The notes under the pieces are model-generated. The model searched no databases and was not told where the DNA came from. It was given only the letters and a program-made list of their open reading frames with translations. Shown here piece by piece: positions 1-8,088 of a stretch of 64,000 bases of DNA; the stretch's first letter is position 1; each line of letters starts with the position of its first letter. The stretch is taken from assembly GCA_049293015.1 (NCBI GenBank), contig JBATSB010000129.1, forward strand, positions 13,131 to 77,130, written 5' to 3'. A program made the translations under genes and the position numbers. The DNA comes from UBA2330 sp049293015. Lineage in GTDB: Bacteria; Bacteroidota; Ignavibacteria; Tepidaquicellales; Tepidaquicellaceae.

Positions 1-252
1 AAAATGCCGGCAGAGAGAGAAGGAGGAATTTAAAGCTGAATTAAAAAGACCCGGCATTATAAGTTTATCCTTAGCATCAATAATAACAGCGTCCGGATTT
101 TTTGATACAAATTCTTTTTCGCTGAATTTGTTTTCACAATCTATTAAAAAGATCTTACCGTTCTTTAAAATAATTGTATAATAACCTGCAGCAGAATGCT
201 TATCAAGTGTAAGCACCAGTCCGTTTTTGATAACTGTAAAATTATCCTGCAT
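1..252 (-). CDS. Amidohydrolase-like protein, N-terminal part (cut by window edge)
   Basis: An open frame of 84 codons starts at ATG 252-250 and runs off the left edge of the window. The protein opens with the beta-sandwich pattern of the amidohydrolase superfamily (VIKNGLVLTLD, then ILKNGKIFLID) and reaches the IDAKDKLIMPGLFNS segment, which matches the IDAxGxxVxPGFINxHxH entry into the metal-binding barrel. The first metal-ligand pair HxH is not there: the residues after PGLFNS are ALNSS. This fragment may therefore be a diverged or metal-independent member. It follows the asparaginase gene on the same strand with a 32-base gap, so the two may be co-transcribed. The catalytic part is outside the window, so the substrate cannot be guessed. 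Confidence 0.6.
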   Translation of the reverse strand, partial: MQDNFTVIKNGLVLTLDKHSAAGYYTIILKNGKIFLIDCENKFSEKEFVSKNPDAVIIDAKDKLIMPGLFNSALNSSFSLCRHF

Positions 253-284
253 GTTATTTTCTTTTTTTTCCTGAACTAATTTAA

Positions 285-1244
285 TCACAAATCTTCTATA
301 ATAAATTTTTCATTAATAAAATAATCACTGTTATTAAGTGAGTTGTCATCGTTTTTGTACAGCGCATACTGAAATCCTTCTCTTACACTATATGCACCGT
401 GTTCGCCTTTTACATTAAGCGCGACAAAACCCACCTGATAAATATGGTCTCTGTTAATATCAGAAAGTTTATTCAGTTTATAAACTCTTTCACATGCAAG
501 TCTGCAGGCTTCCATCGGAGATTTTCCAATTCGCATCATTTCAACTATTAAAAAACTTCCACAAGCCCTTATGCATTCTTCACCTCTTCCTGTTGATGCA
601 GCACCTCCGACCTCACCGTCCACATAAAGTCCGGATCCTATAACAGGGCTGTCTCCAACCCGTCCTTTGAGTTTCCATGCCATACCGCTGGTAGTACATG
701 ATGCCGAAACATGTCCTTCTTTATCGATCGCCACCATTCCTATCGTATCATGATTTCCGTCAGCGTTGATCTTTTCTATGATCTCTTTCTTTTTTAAAAA
801 ATCATCTGTATGAATTTCTTCAGCTTTCCTGCCTCCCGAAGCTCTCCATTCATGATATCTTCTGATAGAATTTTCCGTCAGCAGACTCTCTGGTTTGAAT
901 CCGTTCTTCAAAGCAAAATCATAAGCGCCGTCTCCTGCAAGTATGGTATGTTCAGTATTTTCTAAAATGAGTCTCGCAAGACTAATCGGATTTTTAATAT
1001 TCTCAAGACTAATAACAGAGCCGATCCTTGCGCGCCAGTCCATAATAGCTGCATCTAATGTGACACTTCCTTCGCAGTCAGGAAGTCCTCCGAATCCGAC
1101 ACTCAATACATCCGGATCATCTTCGGAAATCTTCACCCCCATCTCGACAGCATCAAGAGAATTACCGCCTTCCTTCAGGATCTTATATGCTTCTGCATTT
1201 GCAGCAAGACCGTGTTTCCATGTAGAGATTACAACAGGAGCCAT
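285..1244 (-). CDS. N4-(beta-N-acetylglucosaminyl)-L-asparaginase (glycosylasparaginase), Ntn hydrolase
   Basis: The 319-residue protein has the N-terminal-nucleophile asparaginase fold. The family autocleaves before a threonine to give alpha and beta chains, and the free threonine hydrolyses the Asn-GlcNAc bond of glycoasparagines. The cleavage motif HDTIGM is at residues 165-170, making Thr167 the predicted nucleophile. The downstream GRVGDSPVIGSGLYVD and GGAASTGRGEE segments are the expected substrate-binding stretches. Length and motif order fit bacterial glycosylasparaginases better than isoaspartyl peptidases. No clear signal peptide is visible (the start MAPVVISTWKHG is already conserved sequence), so it is probably cytoplasmic or uses a start I cannot see. 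A heptanucleotide array begins 6 bases upstream of its ATG. Confidence 0.88.
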   Translation of the reverse strand: MAPVVISTWKHGLAANAEAYKILKEGGNSLDAVEMGVKISEDDPDVLSVGFGGLPDCEGSVTLDAAIMDWRARIGSVISLENIKNPISLARLILENTEHTILAGDGAYDFALKNGFKPESLLTENSIRRYHEWRASGGRKAEEIHTDDFLKKKEIIEKINADGNHDTIGMVAIDKEGHVSASCTTSGMAWKLKGRVGDSPVIGSGLYVDGEVGGAASTGRGEECIRACGSFLIVEMMRIGKSPMEACRLACERVYKLNKLSDINRDHIYQVGFVALNVKGEHGAYSVREGFQYALYKNDDNSLNNSDYFINEKFIIEDL

Positions 1245-1250
1245 TATTTA

Positions 1251-1334
1251 ATGTTTAATTATAAATGTACAATGTACAATGTTTAACGTACAATGTATAA
1301 CTACTAACTATTAACTACTAACTATTAACTATTT
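1251..1334. repeat. Heptanucleotide tandem array, 12 units
   Basis: Reading in sevens from 1251 gives ATGTTTA, ATTATAA, ATGTACA, ATGTACA, ATGTTTA, ACGTACA, ATGTATA, ACTACTA, ACTATTA, ACTACTA, ACTATTA and ACTATTT. The period is exactly 7 throughout. The array fills the gap between the asparaginase start and the esterase 3' end, and contains the esterase stop codon (1325-1327). It resembles the heptanucleotide STRR arrays described in cyanobacteria in form, though not in sequence. Confidence 0.85.
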
Positions 1335-2356
1335 ATGTGTCTTGAAATTATTTCAAAAACTCTGTCATAGCGATATGGAATATTCATATGTCCCGCATCG
1401 AATTCCTCATGTATAAATTTTATATTATTCCTCTTCAGCTTATCACAAAATATTCTTGCGCCTGCATGCAGATTAAATTCATCCCTGATCCCTGCATCGA
1501 CATAGATCAGTTTGAGTTTCTGTAAATTTTTTAAATATTTATTTACCATTCTTACAGGATCATTGGTCAACCATTTATTAAAAACTTTCTCATTAAGTTC
1601 ACCTGTGTTCACGTCATAAGGCAGATCAAAATTGTAACCTTTTGTTTTTAGTCCTGAAAGATTTGGGGAGTAACAGCTTGACATGCCAATCATATTTAAC
1701 ATGTCATGATAATTTTTTGGCTTTGGCAGATCGAAATTTAATTTCTTTTTAATAAAATTTGCAACTCCTTTGTGACCTTTTCCAAACTGTTCAAACCCAA
1801 TCATAGCAACAGGAAAGTCAGGCATATAGCAATATTCAAATGCCATGTCACCTGCAGTCGAACTCATCAGTCCAAACACATCAGGATTTTTCGTTGCAAG
1901 TACAGCAGCTCCGTATCCGCCGCTTGACTTTCCGCAAATTGCACGGCTGGTACTGACAGGTATTGTACGAAATTTTGAATCTATAAAAGGAACGAGTTCA
2001 CGGATGACATAATCTTCATACTTACCTGTCGCAGCAGAATTTATAAACTGACTACCGCCGTACTTTGTGATACAGTCAGGCATTACGACTATCATCTCTT
2101 TCATCTTTCCTGTTGAGATCAGTCTGTCGAGACGTTCATGAATATTTTCAGAAAGAAAGGATACGTTCAGATTCATGATCCCTTTCCCAGTAAAGCCTGA
2201 TATGAGAAATGTTACCGGAAATTTCTTTTTTGGTGATGAAAAATATGAAGGAGGCAGATAGACAGGAAAGTCTCTGATATAGGGATCCTTAAGAGGGTTG
2301 CCTTTCAGAATCTTACTTTCAAACGTTTCCAGTACGATCGAACCTGAATGATTCAT
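1325..2356 (-). CDS. Esterase, alpha/beta hydrolase fold (putative esterase family, esterase D-like)
   Basis: The 343-residue protein resembles the PF00756 esterase family. The nucleophile elbow is GKSSG at residues 142-146 (Ser144) within AICGKSSGGYGAA. A candidate acid lies in VDAGIRDEFNLHAGA and the catalytic histidine in FDAGHMNIPYRYD near the C terminus, in the canonical Ser-Asp-His order. No signal peptide is visible; the start MNHSGSIVLETFESKIL is typical of cytoplasmic members. Its last codons and stop lie inside the heptanucleotide array at 1251-1334, suggesting that the original 3' end was overwritten or extended by the repeat. The natural substrate is unknown. Confidence 0.75.
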   Translation of the reverse strand: MNHSGSIVLETFESKILKGNPLKDPYIRDFPVYLPPSYFSSPKKKFPVTFLISGFTGKGIMNLNVSFLSENIHERLDRLISTGKMKEMIVVMPDCITKYGGSQFINSAATGKYEDYVIRELVPFIDSKFRTIPVSTSRAICGKSSGGYGAAVLATKNPDVFGLMSSTAGDMAFEYCYMPDFPVAMIGFEQFGKGHKGVANFIKKKLNFDLPKPKNYHDMLNMIGMSSCYSPNLSGLKTKGYNFDLPYDVNTGELNEKVFNKWLTNDPVRMVNKYLKNLQKLKLIYVDAGIRDEFNLHAGARIFCDKLKRNNIKFIHEEFDAGHMNIPYRYDRVFEIISRHINS

Positions 2357-2469
2357 TAATTTGTAAATTAATAATGATGTGTTATTCCGTTATTGCTTAG
2401 ATATTATTTTCAAAGTAGATTCGTAAAGATCCAACTTTTTTTTACTTCTTAAAAATTCTTTTCATCTGT

Positions 2470-3171
2470 TTACTTACTCATACGTTTCTTAAAAAAAATT
2501 TTCATCTCATCAAGATCTCCTTTTACTGTGATCTTGATATTACTTTTTTCGCCTTCAGTTACTTTTACTTTATATCCAAACTTCTGTACTATTGAAGCTT
2601 CATCTGTTCCAGTAAATCCTTCCTCATATGCTTTAAGAAAACTTTTATTCAGTATCTCAAATCTGAAACCCTGCGGAGTCTGCACAGATACAACACCTTC
2701 CCTGTCAATAATTTCTTTTGCAAAAGAATTTTTATCCGTCCTCATCAGCGTATCGCTTATTTTTATAACAGGAATAACACAGTCATTTTTTTCTGTATCA
2801 GCAATTACATTTTTTATAAGTTTCTCAGATACAAGCGGTCTGACAGCATCATGTACAAGAATGATATCATCTTTTTTACAGTCAAGATTTATAAGTGCAT
2901 TATACACTGAGTCCTGCCTGCGTTTTCCGCCTTCTACTATTTTTTTTACTTTTGTAAAATTATTTTTTCTGACGATGGTGCTGACAGCTACAAAGAATTC
3001 GGGTATAGTAGAAATAATAATTTCATCAATGATCTTCAGATCGTGAAATTTTTTTATAGTATGTGTCAGGATTTCCTTACCATCTACTTTTAAGAACTGC
3101 TTGGCAGTCTTTCCGCCGAATCTTGATCCACTTCCCGATGCAGGAATTATGACTTTAACTTCACTTTTCAA
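2470..3171 (-). CDS. ispD: 2-C-methyl-D-erythritol 4-phosphate cytidylyltransferase
   Basis: IspD makes CDP-methylerythritol from CTP and MEP in the non-mevalonate isoprenoid pathway. The 233-residue length is normal. Visible landmarks are the nucleotide-binding loop ASGSGSRFGGKTAKQF (11-26), GGKRRQDSV (81-89), VHDAVRP (106-112), TDEASIVQ (189-196) and NIKIT (211-215). The start is a TTG at 3171-3169. No in-frame ATG lies close upstream, and the conserved VKVIIPASGSGSR strand begins only six residues in, so TTG is the likely initiator. The gene stands alone: the divergent DinB-like gene is 251 bases away. Confidence 0.93.
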   Translation of the reverse strand: MKSEVKVIIPASGSGSRFGGKTAKQFLKVDGKEILTHTIKKFHDLKIIDEIIISTIPEFFVAVSTIVRKNNFTKVKKIVEGGKRRQDSVYNALINLDCKKDDIILVHDAVRPLVSEKLIKNVIADTEKNDCVIPVIKISDTLMRTDKNSFAKEIIDREGVVSVQTPQGFRFEILNKSFLKAYEEGFTGTDEASIVQKFGYKVKVTEGEKSNIKITVKGDLDEMKIFFKKRMSK

Positions 3172-3361
3172 ACTCTGAAACGGATGCAGATTTTTTTATA
3201 AAATAATTTCTACAAAATTAATCAATTATAAATCTTATTACGATATAAAATTTTTATAAAATGTTTGTAAAAAATTATCCTGAGGTTGACTTATATCTTT
3301 TGTTATAAATAAGTTATTTACAAACCCACTTTTTTTAATCCTATTTTTGAAATAAAATAAT

Positions 3362-3369
3362 TAAATTTG
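3362..3369 (+). promoter_or_regulatory. Possible Bacteroidetes-type -7 box upstream of 3423
   Basis: TAAATTTG fits the TAnnTTTG -7 element, 53 bases before the ATG at 3423. A TTTG at 3346-3349 is the only nearby -33 candidate, and its 12-base spacing is shorter than the usual 17-23. Weak call. Confidence 0.25.
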
Positions 3370-3422
3370 CATATCGCAATTTTTAAACTGTCATAACATT
3401 TTTCAAAACTATAAAAATCAAA

Positions 3423-3917
3423 ATGGAAAAGAAAACTGTAAGTACCAGAATGGAGTCACTCGTAGTTTTATTTGACATGCACACCGTTTATTTAAAGAGA
3501 GCGCTTGAAGGAATATCCGATGAAGATTCTCTGAAGAGATTAGATACAAAAGCAAATCATGTTGCATGGATCACCGGCAGTCTTGTACAGGAAAGATTTG
3601 AGCTTGCAGGATTATTCGGATCCGAGCTTCATCAGAAAGCAATTGAGCTTTTTAAAGACCACAAAGGAATTCAGGAAAGTGAGAAATACCCTGCTTCACA
3701 GAAGTTTATAGAAGACTGGGACAGGATTTCACCGGTTCTTAGAGAATATCTTGTAAGTGCAACGGACGAAAAGCTGGACAGCATTTTTAAAATGCCGGAT
3801 TTTGAAATGACCAATTATGAGCTTTTTACTTTTATGACTTATCGTGAGGCAAATATGATCGGACAAATTGCATTATGGAGAAGACTGCTCGGTTATGATG
3901 CAATGAAGTATATGTAA
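3423..3917 (+). CDS. DinB-superfamily-like protein
   Basis: The 164-residue, mostly helical protein has the pattern of DinB/YfiT-like four-helix bundles: a first helix ESLVVLFDMHTVYLKRAL, a second helix with NHVAWITGSLVQERFELAG, and a last helix with YREANMIGQIALWRRLLG. Family enzymes bind a metal through about three histidines, one in an NHxxWxxGH-like stretch and others in HExxHxGQ. Here only His46 of the first motif is evident, and the last motif reads REANMIGQ with no histidine, so metal binding is doubtful. It lies 54 bases before the DUF1428 gene on the same strand, and the two may form a small unit. Confidence 0.55.
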   Translation: MEKKTVSTRMESLVVLFDMHTVYLKRALEGISDEDSLKRLDTKANHVAWITGSLVQERFELAGLFGSELHQKAIELFKDHKGIQESEKYPASQKFIEDWDRISPVLREYLVSATDEKLDSIFKMPDFEMTNYELFTFMTYREANMIGQIALWRRLLGYDAMKYM

Positions 3918-3971
3918 AATTAACAGAGAATTCTAAACAGAAATTTATTTATAAATTAAATAATTTAAAAA

Positions 3972-4361
3972 ATGGAAAAGGCAAAATCTAAAAAAGTAAG
4001 TAAAGCAAAATATGTTGACGGCTTTGTAATTTCGATCAATTTAAAAAATCTACCGGCATACAAAAAAATGGCAGAGATCGGCCGTGAAGTTTGGATGGAA
4101 CACGGAGCTTTAGATTACAAGGAATGTGTAGGTGAAGATCTGGATACAAAAATGGGATTATCTTTTCCCGAACTGACTAAATCTAAAAAGTCAGAGACGG
4201 TAATTTTTTCATGGATAACTTACAGCTCAAAGACTGACAGAAACAAAGTTAATGCCAAAGTAATGAAGGATCCCAGGATGAATTGTATGGAAGGTCAAAA
4301 GATGCCGTTTGAAATGAAAAGAATGTCGTACGGTGGATTTAAAGTATTGGTAAGCTCTTAA
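3972..4361 (+). CDS. DUF1428 family protein (YbaA-like)
   Basis: This 129-residue protein matches the DUF1428 pattern: YVDGFVISINLKNLPAYKKMAE at the start of the domain, GREVWMEHGALDYKECVGED, VIFSWITYSSKTDRNKVNAKVMKDPRM in the middle and a final PFEMKRMSYGGFKVL. The family has a ferredoxin-like dimeric alpha/beta-barrel fold and no established enzymatic function. About 13 lysine-rich residues precede the domain. The stop codon (4359-4361) sits in a short heptanucleotide array. Confidence 0.82.
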   Translation: MEKAKSKKVSKAKYVDGFVISINLKNLPAYKKMAEIGREVWMEHGALDYKECVGEDLDTKMGLSFPELTKSKKSETVIFSWITYSSKTDRNKVNAKVMKDPRMNCMEGQKMPFEMKRMSYGGFKVLVSS

Positions 4362-4378
4362 CAGTTAGTAGTTAGTTG
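4358..4378. repeat. Heptanucleotide array, 3 units
   Basis: TTAACAG, TTAGTAG and TTAGTTG follow each other with a period of 7. The first unit carries the TAA stop of the DUF1428 gene. Confidence 0.6.
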
Positions 4379-4499
4379 TCTTGGGTTAAATCAAAAATGT
4401 TTGAAATATATTTTTCAGATTTAAAAACAAATAAGTACATAAGATCAAAATCCGTCTTTACAGATATTTAAATAAAGATACAAAGTTGAATTTCAAAGA

Positions 4500-4745
4500 T
4501 CAGACTTTCATTCTTGTTCTGTATTCTAAAAACTGTTTAAGAAAATCTGATGCATCCATTTGATTTTTTTTAATTTGCTTATCATTCTCGTCACCGCCGA
4601 GGTTTTTTAAATAAGTCAAATACCTTACTATCTCATTATAATCTACTTCTCTTTTTCCTTCGATCATTTCAAAAAGTCTTCGTGACTTTGGACCTGAAAA
4701 TCTTTCATCTATTGAAGTTAAAAGTTTTTTTAATTCTCTTTTCAT
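4500..4745 (-). CDS. Small hypothetical protein, 81 residues
   Basis: An ATG-started frame encodes a charged, predicted helical protein (MKRELKKLLTSIDERFSG at the start, SDFLKQFLEYRTRMKV at the end) with no signal peptide, membrane segment or cysteine. I do not recognise the family. Codon use is like that of the neighbours, and no other frame covers this stretch, which supports a real gene. It faces away from the small plus-strand frame at 4938 and converges with the DUF1428 gene. Confidence 0.5.
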   Translation of the reverse strand: MKRELKKLLTSIDERFSGPKSRRLFEMIEGKREVDYNEIVRYLTYLKNLGGDENDKQIKKNQMDASDFLKQFLEYRTRMKV

Positions 4746-4937
4746 ATATAGAATTTAATTAGGGGGTTAAATTTTTTAAGATAAAGATTAACATACTTTG
4801 ATATTATATTAAATCCAATTATTATGCCATTCACATCAATCTCAAAATATTTATAGTTAAAAAATTCTAAAATTATTAAGTTATAATTTATTTAAATTCA
4901 CATTAAATTGCTTCACTCATACAAACCAAATAAAAAA

Positions 4938-5126
4938 ATGAACATACAGGAAAATTCTGATGCAGTAAAATTAATAAAGGAAATAAGAAACAAGCTCAGC
5001 GAACTGGAGAGAATGATTGGAAAAAAGACAACTGCAAAATATACTTACCCCATGAACAATCTGCAGCATACGCCTCCAAGAAAGCGTAACGTATTTAAAA
5101 ATACAGGTAAGAAAAATAATAAGTAA
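4938..5126 (+). CDS. Small hypothetical basic protein, 62 residues
   Basis: The frame begins with MNIQENSDAVKLIKEIRNKL and ends in a lysine/asparagine-rich tail (NVFKNTGKKNNK). A TTG 30 bases upstream (4908) is also in frame, but the ATG at 4938 follows an A-rich leader as seen at other starts here and is preferred. The first half is predicted amphipathic helix (KLIKEIRNKLSELERMIGKK), the second half disordered and basic. An overlapping opposite-strand frame (4971-5195) is judged a shadow. Function unknown. Confidence 0.4.
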   Translation: MNIQENSDAVKLIKEIRNKLSELERMIGKKTTAKYTYPMNNLQHTPPRKRNVFKNTGKKNNK

Positions 5127-5408
5127 AGCGGTTTTTTTTATATCACGGTTTTTCGGCATAAACTGATTTATCATTTTAGCATTTACAATATTCATTCAGC
5201 GTAAAAGTCACGCCAGATCACATAATCAGAAGATTGAATTAAATCTTATCAAAAACTTTTCTTCAAATAATTAATATGCATTTTATTGCTAATATGAAGG
5301 TAGCCAAGCAGGACATTCTGCCAGCATTTAAAGTGCAATCAAAAATACAGATTTTCTTTTAAGACTGAAAATTAATTATTAAAAACTTAACTTAATTTAA
5401 TCATTCTA

Positions 5409-6554
5409 ATGAAAATAATTCTGCTTATAGTTACGGTGATTATATTTTCTCAGACAGCTTTTCCGCAGGGGAGTCCTCCATGGCAACACCCCTTAAAGAT
5501 CTGCAGGAGCATTGACGGAACTACCTTTTCAGACATCAAGACTTTTCAGGATTCTGCAGGAGTGCCGTGTGTAATTAATCCTTCTGAAGGAAATCTGATC
5601 AGTGCATTTCAATGGTTCAGACAGCCGGTCGGTTCTGATACATGGGACAGAGTAGCGATAAAATTTTCAAGTGATTACGGGATCACCTGGACAGAACCAC
5701 AGCCCATAGTAATAAATGGATTACCTCTTGATTTTCAGAGACCCTTTGATCCAGCACTTGCAATATCGGACAACGGAAAGTTAAGGATGTATTTTTCAAG
5801 CGGACAGAATTTAATACTTGATACATCCATTAATACTTATTCGGCAATTTCAGATGACGGTGTAAATTTTAATTTTGAACCCAACATAAGATTCAGCCTG
5901 CCGGACAGACCAGTCATTGACCCTGCAGTAATTAAATTCAACGGTCTTTGGCATCTTGTAAATCCAGCTACAATGAGTACTACCGGTGCTTATCATAATG
6001 TTTCCGGCAATGGTCTGGATTTCATGAGAGTCCCTGACATAGTTTCCGACCAGCAGCATTCATGGATCGGGAACTTCATGATCAAAGATTCCGCTGAGCT
6101 GCGATTTTACGGCAGCGGAATGAGGATATGGTATTCTTCCAGTCCCAACGGCGGTATATGGTCATCGTTTCTCAATACAAACATAATGGGTGGCGACCCT
6201 TCCGTTGTGAAGCTGTCCGACAACAATTATTTAATGATATATACCGGTCCCCCATATCCTGTTTCGGTAAATGAAAATAATTTACTGTTAAATGGATTTG
6301 AATTATATCAAAACTATCCCAACCCCTTTAATCCGGAAACAGTTATTAATTATGAGTTACGAGTTACAGGTGATGTAGAGCTGAAAGTCTATGGTGTTTT
6401 TGGGAATGAAGTTTCGACTTTGGTAAATGAAAAGCAGATTACCGGCAGCTACTCTGTAACATTCGACGGAAATAATTTTCCGAGCGGGGTTTATTTTTAT
6501 AAACTGCATTCGGGGAATTTTGTTGAAACAAAGCGAATGGTTTTGCTAAAATAA
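5409..6554 (+). CDS. Secreted beta-propeller-like protein with T9SS type-A sorting domain
   Basis: The 381-residue protein starts with a signal peptide (MKIILLIVTVIIFSQTAFPQG, cleavage near residue 20). The middle has repeated motifs of the kind GITWTEPQPIV, SDDGVNFNFEP, RFYGSGMRIWYSSSPNGGIW and DPSVVKLSDNNYLMIYTG. These resemble sialidase/BNR or five-bladed glycoside-hydrolase-like propellers, and I see no catalytic set I would name. From about residue 297 the C-terminal sorting domain begins: LYQNYPNPFNPETVINYEL, then LKVYGVFGNEV and SGVYFYKL, ending KRMVLLK. Such domains direct secretion through the outer membrane by T9SS and are cleaved or anchored at the surface. Four heptanucleotide units (6340-6367) are in frame inside the sorting domain. 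Confidence 0.85.
   Translation: MKIILLIVTVIIFSQTAFPQGSPPWQHPLKICRSIDGTTFSDIKTFQDSAGVPCVINPSEGNLISAFQWFRQPVGSDTWDRVAIKFSSDYGITWTEPQPIVINGLPLDFQRPFDPALAISDNGKLRMYFSSGQNLILDTSINTYSAISDDGVNFNFEPNIRFSLPDRPVIDPAVIKFNGLWHLVNPATMSTTGAYHNVSGNGLDFMRVPDIVSDQQHSWIGNFMIKDSAELRFYGSGMRIWYSSSPNGGIWSSFLNTNIMGGDPSVVKLSDNNYLMIYTGPPYPVSVNENNLLLNGFELYQNYPNPFNPETVINYELRVTGDVELKVYGVFGNEVSTLVNEKQITGSYSVTFDGNNFPSGVYFYKLHSGNFVETKRMVLLK
6340..6367. repeat. In-frame heptanucleotide array in a T9SS sorting domain
   Basis: CAGTTAT, TAATTAT, GAGTTAC and GAGTTAC follow with a period of 7 inside the coding sequence at 5409-6554 and encode the segment around VINYELRVT. Confidence 0.6.
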
Positions 6555-6655
6555 GGACATTTATCGCTATTGTAAGTAAATTCCTTAATCACCTTCCGGA
6601 AATTGTAAACTCATTATCACATATATTTTTTTTACAATAAAGGTTATTTTGACAA

Positions 6656-7120
6656 ATGAAATTTTTATATACAGGGTTTTACCTTTTGAGTTTTACAATA
6701 TTTGTTGTGACATTATTTGGTGGAAATATTTCCCGACCATTATTTGAATCCTTATCTGAGAAGACCATTGAGAAGACAGGATTCAGAAAGGCTTATGTTC
6801 AGTCAGTAGATAACAAGATCGACGATCTTATATATAAATCAAAACAGATCGAACTTCAGATCGACAAGATCAGAAATTTTTTCTCTACTGATAAAATTGA
6901 CGAAACTAAGTATGGCAGAGAAGAGAGCAGGATGCTGGAAAATGCAGTATATACGCCGGTTCTGAATATGTTTATATTAATGTACAGGATCTCATTCGGA
7001 ATTTTGTCAATTATGATACTTTGCTTTGCGGTTATATTCCAACTGATTTACAAAAGTCTTGATCTGAGAAAAAGAGTAAGACGTCTTGAAGAAGCAATAT
7101 ATGCGGGAAGTAATGCATGA
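6656..7120 (+). CDS. Membrane protein with two TM helices around a coiled coil
   Basis: The 154-residue protein has a hydrophobic N-terminal segment (about 5-24), a charged helical middle with coiled-coil character (KIDDLIYKSKQIELQIDKIRNFF, about 53-76), a second membrane segment (about 101-127) and a basic cytoplasmic tail RKRVRRLEEAIY. No family is recognised. It is the first gene of a four-gene run: its last four bases overlap the start of the Sua5 gene (7117). The topology suggests the central coil is periplasmic. Confidence 0.65.
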   Translation: MKFLYTGFYLLSFTIFVVTLFGGNISRPLFESLSEKTIEKTGFRKAYVQSVDNKIDDLIYKSKQIELQIDKIRNFFSTDKIDETKYGREESRMLENAVYTPVLNMFILMYRISFGILSIMILCFAVIFQLIYKSLDLRKRVRRLEEAIYAGSNA

Positions 7121-8088
7121 CAAAGATAACTACGGATATTTCCGAAGCAGTTTCTGAAATTCTGAATGGAAATGTGACAGCGCTGCCAACTGAAACAGTT
7201 TACGGACTTGGAGCAAATGCATTGAATGAAGAAGCTGTATTAAACATTTTTGAAACCAAAGACAGACCGGCATTTAATCCAGTTATTGTTCATATTTATG
7301 AAGCTGATGAATTGAATAAATACTGTGCAGAAATTCCTGAAGTAGTATATGACCTTGCTGATAAATTTTCTCCGGGACCAATTACATATGTACTCAGAAA
7401 AAAAAATGTAATATCTGATATTGTGACGGCGGGAAATGACAGCGTGGGACTGAGAATACCTTCGCATAGATTGTTTCGTGAAGTGCTTAAGAATTCGAAG
7501 CTGCCAATTGCTGCACCTTCAGCCAACAGGTCAGGAAAAATTTCACCGACAACTGCTGAAGAAGTTTTAAAAGAAATGGACGGAAAGATCAATCTTATTT
7601 TAGATGGCGGGAAATGTGAAATAGGAATTGAATCAACTGTTGTAAGTTTTTTAGACGGTGAAATTAATATACTCAGACATGGCTTTGTAACGCAGGAAGA
7701 AATTGAAAAAATAACCGGAAAGATTTCTGTCAGCGGAACAGATATTAATACCGAAAAGAAGGTATCACCCGGAATGCTGAATATTCATTATGCACCGACA
7801 ACGCCGTTATACAAATGTGATTTTCCTTACAGAGTTTCGGAGATCACAAAACAGAAAACAGGAGTTCTAAATTTTAGTAAATATTCAGAAAACAGAGAAA
7901 TTGCATTCAATCTTTTTTCCGACCTGAGGGAGCTTGATGATTCAGGATATGAAATGCTTTTGTACAGTGAAGTGAAAAACTCAGGAATTGGGATTGCGAT
8001 CAACGACAGACTTAAAAGAGCCTGCACTGGAGAGATTATTTTTACAGGCAATAAGATTAAATTAATTAAAAATAAATATCAGCAGTAA
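7117..8088 (+). CDS. L-threonylcarbamoyladenylate synthase, Sua5 type
   Basis: The enzyme makes threonylcarbamoyl-AMP from threonine, bicarbonate and ATP for the t6A modification of ANN-decoding tRNAs. The YrdC/TsaC core fills residues 1-205 with PTETVYGLG (24-32), the KxR motif in FETKDRPAFNPVIVH (46-59), APSANRSG (133-140) and GIESTVV. The extra C-terminal Sua5 domain follows, introduced by SPGMLNIHYAPTTPLY. The 323-residue length matches Sua5 rather than the short TsaC. It overlaps the upstream membrane-protein gene by 4 bases and its TAA directly abuts the ATG of the next gene, so the run is translationally coupled. Confidence 0.93.
   Translation: MTKITTDISEAVSEILNGNVTALPTETVYGLGANALNEEAVLNIFETKDRPAFNPVIVHIYEADELNKYCAEIPEVVYDLADKFSPGPITYVLRKKNVISDIVTAGNDSVGLRIPSHRLFREVLKNSKLPIAAPSANRSGKISPTTAEEVLKEMDGKINLILDGGKCEIGIESTVVSFLDGEINILRHGFVTQEEIEKITGKISVSGTDINTEKKVSPGMLNIHYAPTTPLYKCDFPYRVSEITKQKTGVLNFSKYSENREIAFNLFSDLRELDDSGYEMLLYSEVKNSGIGIAINDRLKRACTGEIIFTGNKIKLIKNKYQQ

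Noticed and set aside
2528..3046. 172-residue plus-strand frame
   Set aside because: Antisense to ispD, whose motifs are complete.
4971..5195. 74-residue minus-strand frame
   Set aside because: Overlaps the plus-strand small gene at 4938; its sequence is a hydrophobic antisense translation without a start context.
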